From the NCBI RefSeq assembly GCF_051846915.1, contig NZ_JBPYCR010000008.1:1-64000 (forward strand): 64,000 nucleotides of DNA. Reading direction: 5' to 3'. A program made the position numbers and the translations under genes. Of the stretch, positions 61,089-64,000 are shown piece by piece. The notes beneath the pieces were generated by a model. It was given only the letters and a program-made list of their open reading frames with translations, was not told the origin of the DNA and made no database searches. The stretch's first letter is position 1; each line of letters starts with the position of its first letter. This DNA is from JBPYCR01 sp051846915. GTDB lineage: Bacteria; Bacillota; Bacilli; Bacillales; Amphibacillaceae.

Positions 61089-61901
61089 ATGGAGAATATC
61101 TTATGCCTTAACAGTAACACTTATCACGGTTTTACAATTGACGAAGCGATAGAAGGTGCGGCAAGGTCGGGATACTCTTATATTGAATTGGCTGCCGTCC
61201 GCGGATATACAGAGCATGTTTTGCCGGAAATGTCGGATGAGGAGCTCAAAGAAGTAAAAGAAAAATTAAAGGAAAATGGAATTGAATGTATCGCTTTGGC
61301 CGGTCATAGTAACCTTATGACGGAAGAAGGAATAGAAAACTTTTCGAAAAACATTGATCTTGCAAAACGACTTGGCTGTAAGTTTATTGTAACAGCAACC
61401 GGAGAAACCCATGATGATGATACAGAAATAGATGATGAGAAAGTTGTTGTCAATACTTTGAAAGCGCTATCAAAAAAGTGTGAAGAAAATGGGCTTACGC
61501 TTGTGGTAGAAACCCACGGGAATAACTATGCAACTGGAAATGCTGTAAAAGCTTTAGGTGAAAAAGTGAATTCATCACATTTTGGAACGGCTTATGATAC
61601 AGCCAATGTTATTTTTTACGGTGATGTCATGCCTTATGACGATCTAGAACAATCTATCGACTCTGTAAAGCACATTCATTTAAAAGATAAGCTTGGATCA
61701 AATAATGAGTTGAACTTCCCGGCAATAGGAAAAGGTTATCTCGATATGGAGAGAATTTTCAGTATGTTAAAAGATAAAGGTTGTAAAGCTCCAATTAGTG
61801 TTGAGGTGGAATTTACGATGGATGGCTCTCAAAAATTAGAAGAGGTTCATGAAGCGGTCGATTATTCATATCAAACTGTTCGAAAGTTATTAAGCAAATA
61901 A
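61089..61901 (+). CDS. Sugar-phosphate isomerase/epimerase (TIM barrel)
   Basis: A 270-residue xylose-isomerase-like TIM-barrel protein. Metal-binding residues are seen in LVVETHGN (Glu), AYDTANV (Asp), KHIHLKD (His) and SVEVEF (Glu). Such enzymes isomerise or epimerise ketoses. GGAGGGG precedes the start. It is 14 nt or a little more before the binding-protein gene, indicating one operon for uptake and first conversion of a sugar or polyol. Confidence 0.85.
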   Translation: MENILCLNSNTYHGFTIDEAIEGAARSGYSYIELAAVRGYTEHVLPEMSDEELKEVKEKLKENGIECIALAGHSNLMTEEGIENFSKNIDLAKRLGCKFIVTATGETHDDDTEIDDEKVVVNTLKALSKKCEENGLTLVVETHGNNYATGNAVKALGEKVNSSHFGTAYDTANVIFYGDVMPYDDLEQSIDSVKHIHLKDKLGSNNELNFPAIGKGYLDMERIFSMLKDKGCKAPISVEVEFTMDGSQKLEEVHEAVDYSYQTVRKLLSK

Positions 61902-61936
61902 AATGAAAAAACAATATGAAGAATACGGGAGGGTCA

Positions 61937-63022
61937 ATGATGAAAAAGACCACACTATTAAAATTTTTTGGGATATGTTTTGCCATGTTATTAGTAATCG
62001 GCCTTATTGCTTGCGGTAGTAACGACGAAACAGGAGGAGAAGCAGAAGCAGAAGCAGATTCGTCAGGGACAGAAGAAAATACTGAAAAATCGGCAGAAAC
62101 TGAAGAATCAGGGGAACCCGGCAATGAAAATCTAGTATTTGGAAATATTGCATATGATATGAAAGACGTTTGGAACAAATACGGTGCAGAAGCTTTTGAG
62201 TATGCCGGAGAAGAAATGGGAGTTGAAACCATCGTTTTGGATGCAGAAAACGATCTGGAAAAATCGGTGACATTAATGGAAGAATTAATTCAAAAAGATG
62301 TTGATGGTATTTCCATATTTCCGATATCACCTGAACAAGGAGCAACATTAGTGCGCATGGCAAATGATGCGGGTATCCCTGTTGCGGTGGAAAATATGAA
62401 GCTATCGGATGATGCAGGAGATATCGTTGCAACGGTTGCAGCTGAATACGACATTATTGGGGAAGAAGCATTTCATTATATAGCGGAAACATATCCTGGA
62501 GCTAAAGTCTTGTTTGCAGCAGGTGCAAAAGGTGGCGGAGTTTATGAGACATATCAGGAAGGTATTGATCGCGCCATGGAAGAAATAGGAGATAAAGTAA
62601 CGATTGTAGATACGGTTCATGGAGATTGGGCAACGGAAAAAACAATGAATGAAGTTCAAAGTTTTATTAATTCTGGGAAGGAATTTGACGTAATTTTTGC
62701 TAATAATGAGCAAATGGGTAAAGGAGCAATGAATGCATTGGTAGAAGCTGGTCTGGATGAAGAAGTGGCAATCGTTTCGACAGGCGGTGGCCCAGATGGA
62801 CTTGATATGATTAATGGAGGCGAAATTACAGCAACAATGTCAGCACCGGTTTCTTTGCAAGGATTAATTACTTTTAAAAACCTGTATCAGCATCTAAATG
62901 GTAAAACGCCGGAAGAATTTATGGCTCTACCGGTTATCCCTGTAACAAAAGATACATTAGATTCAGCGATTAGCTGGGAAGCGGATGAAAAGGCTGTTAA
63001 TTATATTGGTGGCTTGGAGTAA
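61937..63022 (+). CDS. Sugar-binding lipoprotein of an ABC transporter
   Basis: A periplasmic-binding-protein type I sugar receptor. The lipoprotein signal ends LIACGS (Cys is the anchor), then an acidic linker (Glu/Ala/Ser-rich) leads into the ribose-binding-like fold (QKDVDGISIFPISPEQGATL, FANNEQMGKGAMNAL, STGGGPDGLDMI). A frame opens at 61916, but GGAGGG at 61926-61931 lies inside it, so ATG 61937 or 61940 is the start. An ATPase gene follows. Confidence 0.88.
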   Translation: MMKKTTLLKFFGICFAMLLVIGLIACGSNDETGGEAEAEADSSGTEENTEKSAETEESGEPGNENLVFGNIAYDMKDVWNKYGAEAFEYAGEEMGVETIVLDAENDLEKSVTLMEELIQKDVDGISIFPISPEQGATLVRMANDAGIPVAVENMKLSDDAGDIVATVAAEYDIIGEEAFHYIAETYPGAKVLFAAGAKGGGVYETYQEGIDRAMEEIGDKVTIVDTVHGDWATEKTMNEVQSFINSGKEFDVIFANNEQMGKGAMNALVEAGLDEEVAIVSTGGGPDGLDMINGGEITATMSAPVSLQGLITFKNLYQHLNGKTPEEFMALPVIPVTKDTLDSAISWEADEKAVNYIGGLE

Positions 63023-63030
63023 AGTGTGAA

Positions 63031-63069
63031 ATGTGACGTGTCTTTTTGTGATGAAAAGATACGTCACAT
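63031..63069 (+). other. Long hairpin between binding-protein and ATPase genes
   Basis: ATGTGACGTGTCTTTT (63031-63046) pairs with AAAAGATACGTCACAT (63054-63069) in a 16-bp stem with one G-U pair. A's, not T's, follow on the plus strand, so it is more likely to protect the upstream message and raise binding-protein levels than to terminate. Confidence 0.65.
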
Positions 63070-63098
63070 AAAAAAAGTATAAAGTGGGACTGATTAAG

Positions 63099-64000
63099 AT
63101 GGCTTATGACAATGGCAAGCCAAAGAAACTCTTTATTGAAATGAAAAATATCGTAAAAAGTTTCTCTGGAATCCGTGCATTATCCGATATTACGTTTGAT
63201 GTAGAACCGGGGGAGATTCATTGTTTGGTAGGAGAAAATGGAGCTGGGAAATCAACGTTGATGAAAATATTATCCGGAGCCTACAAACCTGATAGCGGAG
63301 AAATAGTGGTCGATGAGACTTCTCATCCAGCGTTGTCCCCACAACTTGCACAGGAACTGGGTATTAATATTATTTATCAGGAGAACTTACTCGTGCCGAC
63401 AATGAATATTATCGAAAATATCTTTATAGGCCATGAAATGACGTCACGTTTGGGGTTCATCGACCGAAAAACAATGGTAAAAAGAACGAAAGCAGAAATG
63501 GATTTTTTAGGAATTGAACTTAATCCTTACAGAACGATTGAAAATTTAAGTGTCGCCGAGCAACAATTTGTAAAAATATTAAAGACGCTCGTTATGGAGC
63601 CGAAACTACTTATTATGGATGAACCAACATCAATGTTTAATGTTGAAGATGCCAATCGTGTTTTAAAGCTAGTAAAAAGAATAACGGAAAAAGGGATTAG
63701 TATCATTTACATATCTCATTTTCTGAAAGAAGTTGTCCAAATTGCGGATCGAATTACAGTTCTTCGTGATGGAGCTGTTGTTAATACGATGTCAAACGGG
63801 AGTGAGCCGTTTGACATGGATCAAATTACAAGGGATATGGTCGGTAGGCCGGTTGAATTATTTTATAACAAAGAAGCTAGTGAAATTGGTGATATTGTTT
63901 TGGAAGTAAATAACCTGCAACTGCAACAAAACTCCCCGACCATTAATTTTAATTTACGTGAAGGCGAAATATTAGGTATTGCCGGTATGGTTGGCGCTGG
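63099..64000 (+). CDS. Sugar ABC transporter ATP-binding protein (RbsA-like), runs off the window
   Basis: The frame is open from ATG 63099 to the window end (about 300 residues; RbsA-like proteins have about 500). Walker A is GENGAGKST, followed by MKILSGAY; the signature is NLSVAEQQFVKI, Walker B is LLIMDEPTS, and YISHFLKE is the H-loop region. The second domain begins near the end (LREGEILGIAGMVGAG). The signature S-V-A-E-Q-Q is typical of double-ATPase sugar importers. A permease gene probably follows. Confidence 0.9.
   Translation, partial: MAYDNGKPKKLFIEMKNIVKSFSGIRALSDITFDVEPGEIHCLVGENGAGKSTLMKILSGAYKPDSGEIVVDETSHPALSPQLAQELGINIIYQENLLVPTMNIIENIFIGHEMTSRLGFIDRKTMVKRTKAEMDFLGIELNPYRTIENLSVAEQQFVKILKTLVMEPKLLIMDEPTSMFNVEDANRVLKLVKRITEKGISIIYISHFLKEVVQIADRITVLRDGAVVNTMSNGSEPFDMDQITRDMVGRPVELFYNKEASEIGDIVLEVNNLQLQQNSPTINFNLREGEILGIAGMVGA

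Noticed and set aside
61813..62432. Minus-strand frames of about 140 codons within the binding-protein gene
   Set aside because: Low-complexity shadows of the Glu/Ala-rich linker and core of the plus-strand gene.
1..64000. tRNA, rRNA, CRISPR arrays, phage integrase or attachment sites
   Set aside because: I found no cloverleaf, rRNA-like stretch, regular spacer-repeat array or integrase gene in the window.

Overview
The window looks like a chromosomal segment of a low-GC Bacillaceae (Bacillus/Virgibacillus/Oceanobacillus-type) bacterium. Most genes have AGGAGG-type ribosome sites, and many proteins resemble Bacillus subtilis Eps proteins, SinR, GtaB, MenA and YutJ-type proteins. There are no rRNA genes, tRNA genes or CRISPR arrays that I can see. 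The genus is an inference.

Layout. 0-1.7 kb: a complete IS30-family element has cut off the N-terminal part of an lrgB-like gene. 1.7-9.4 kb: a MoxR ATPase / DUF58 / DUF4129-type membrane operon, a CopD-like membrane protein with a MenA-type prenyltransferase, a block of CTGATA motifs at an exact 21-nt period, and a SEC-C/HTH/TPR protein on the minus strand. 9.4-10.4 kb: a 45-residue lasso-peptide-like (paeninodin-type) precursor and an acyltransferase. 10.4-43.2 kb: a very long exopolysaccharide (eps) locus. It starts with epsA/epsB-like genes, then a noncoding stretch containing what appears to be the EAR (eps-associated) antitermination RNA, then epsC, galU, six GT4 and eight GT2 glycosyltransferases, a Wzy/EpsG polymerase, galE, epsL/M/N, a sinR homologue inside the operon, a CDP-glycerol module, a PP-loop ATPase, a pyruvyltransferase, a PglK-like ABC flippase and a kinase. 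43.3-48.1 kb: rmlA and rmlC plus an unusual epimerase and a SAF-domain oxidoreductase, then a phosphoesterase. 48.2-55.1 kb: a lasso-like RiPP cluster with two HPr-kinase-like peptide kinases, a second 45-residue precursor, B1, B2, a nucleotidyltransferase and an ABC exporter, but no lasso cyclase. 55.4-64 kb: NDH-2-like oxidoreductase, Fsr-like MFS exporter, copper nitrite reductase with a well-placed Fnr site, and a sugar-uptake operon that runs off the end.

Most interesting reading: a 16-bp palindrome (consensus about GTTCNNTATNAAGAAC, whose complement carries the SinR core GTTCTTT) recurs at the eps promoter, at the first precursor promoter, before the acyltransferase and twice before the second RiPP cluster. 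A SinR homologue is encoded inside the eps operon. This suggests one biofilm regulon that joins an exopolysaccharide with a phosphorylated, cyclase-less lasso-like peptide whose two precursors bookend the locus. The operator and precursor sequences are seen directly; the joint function is inference.
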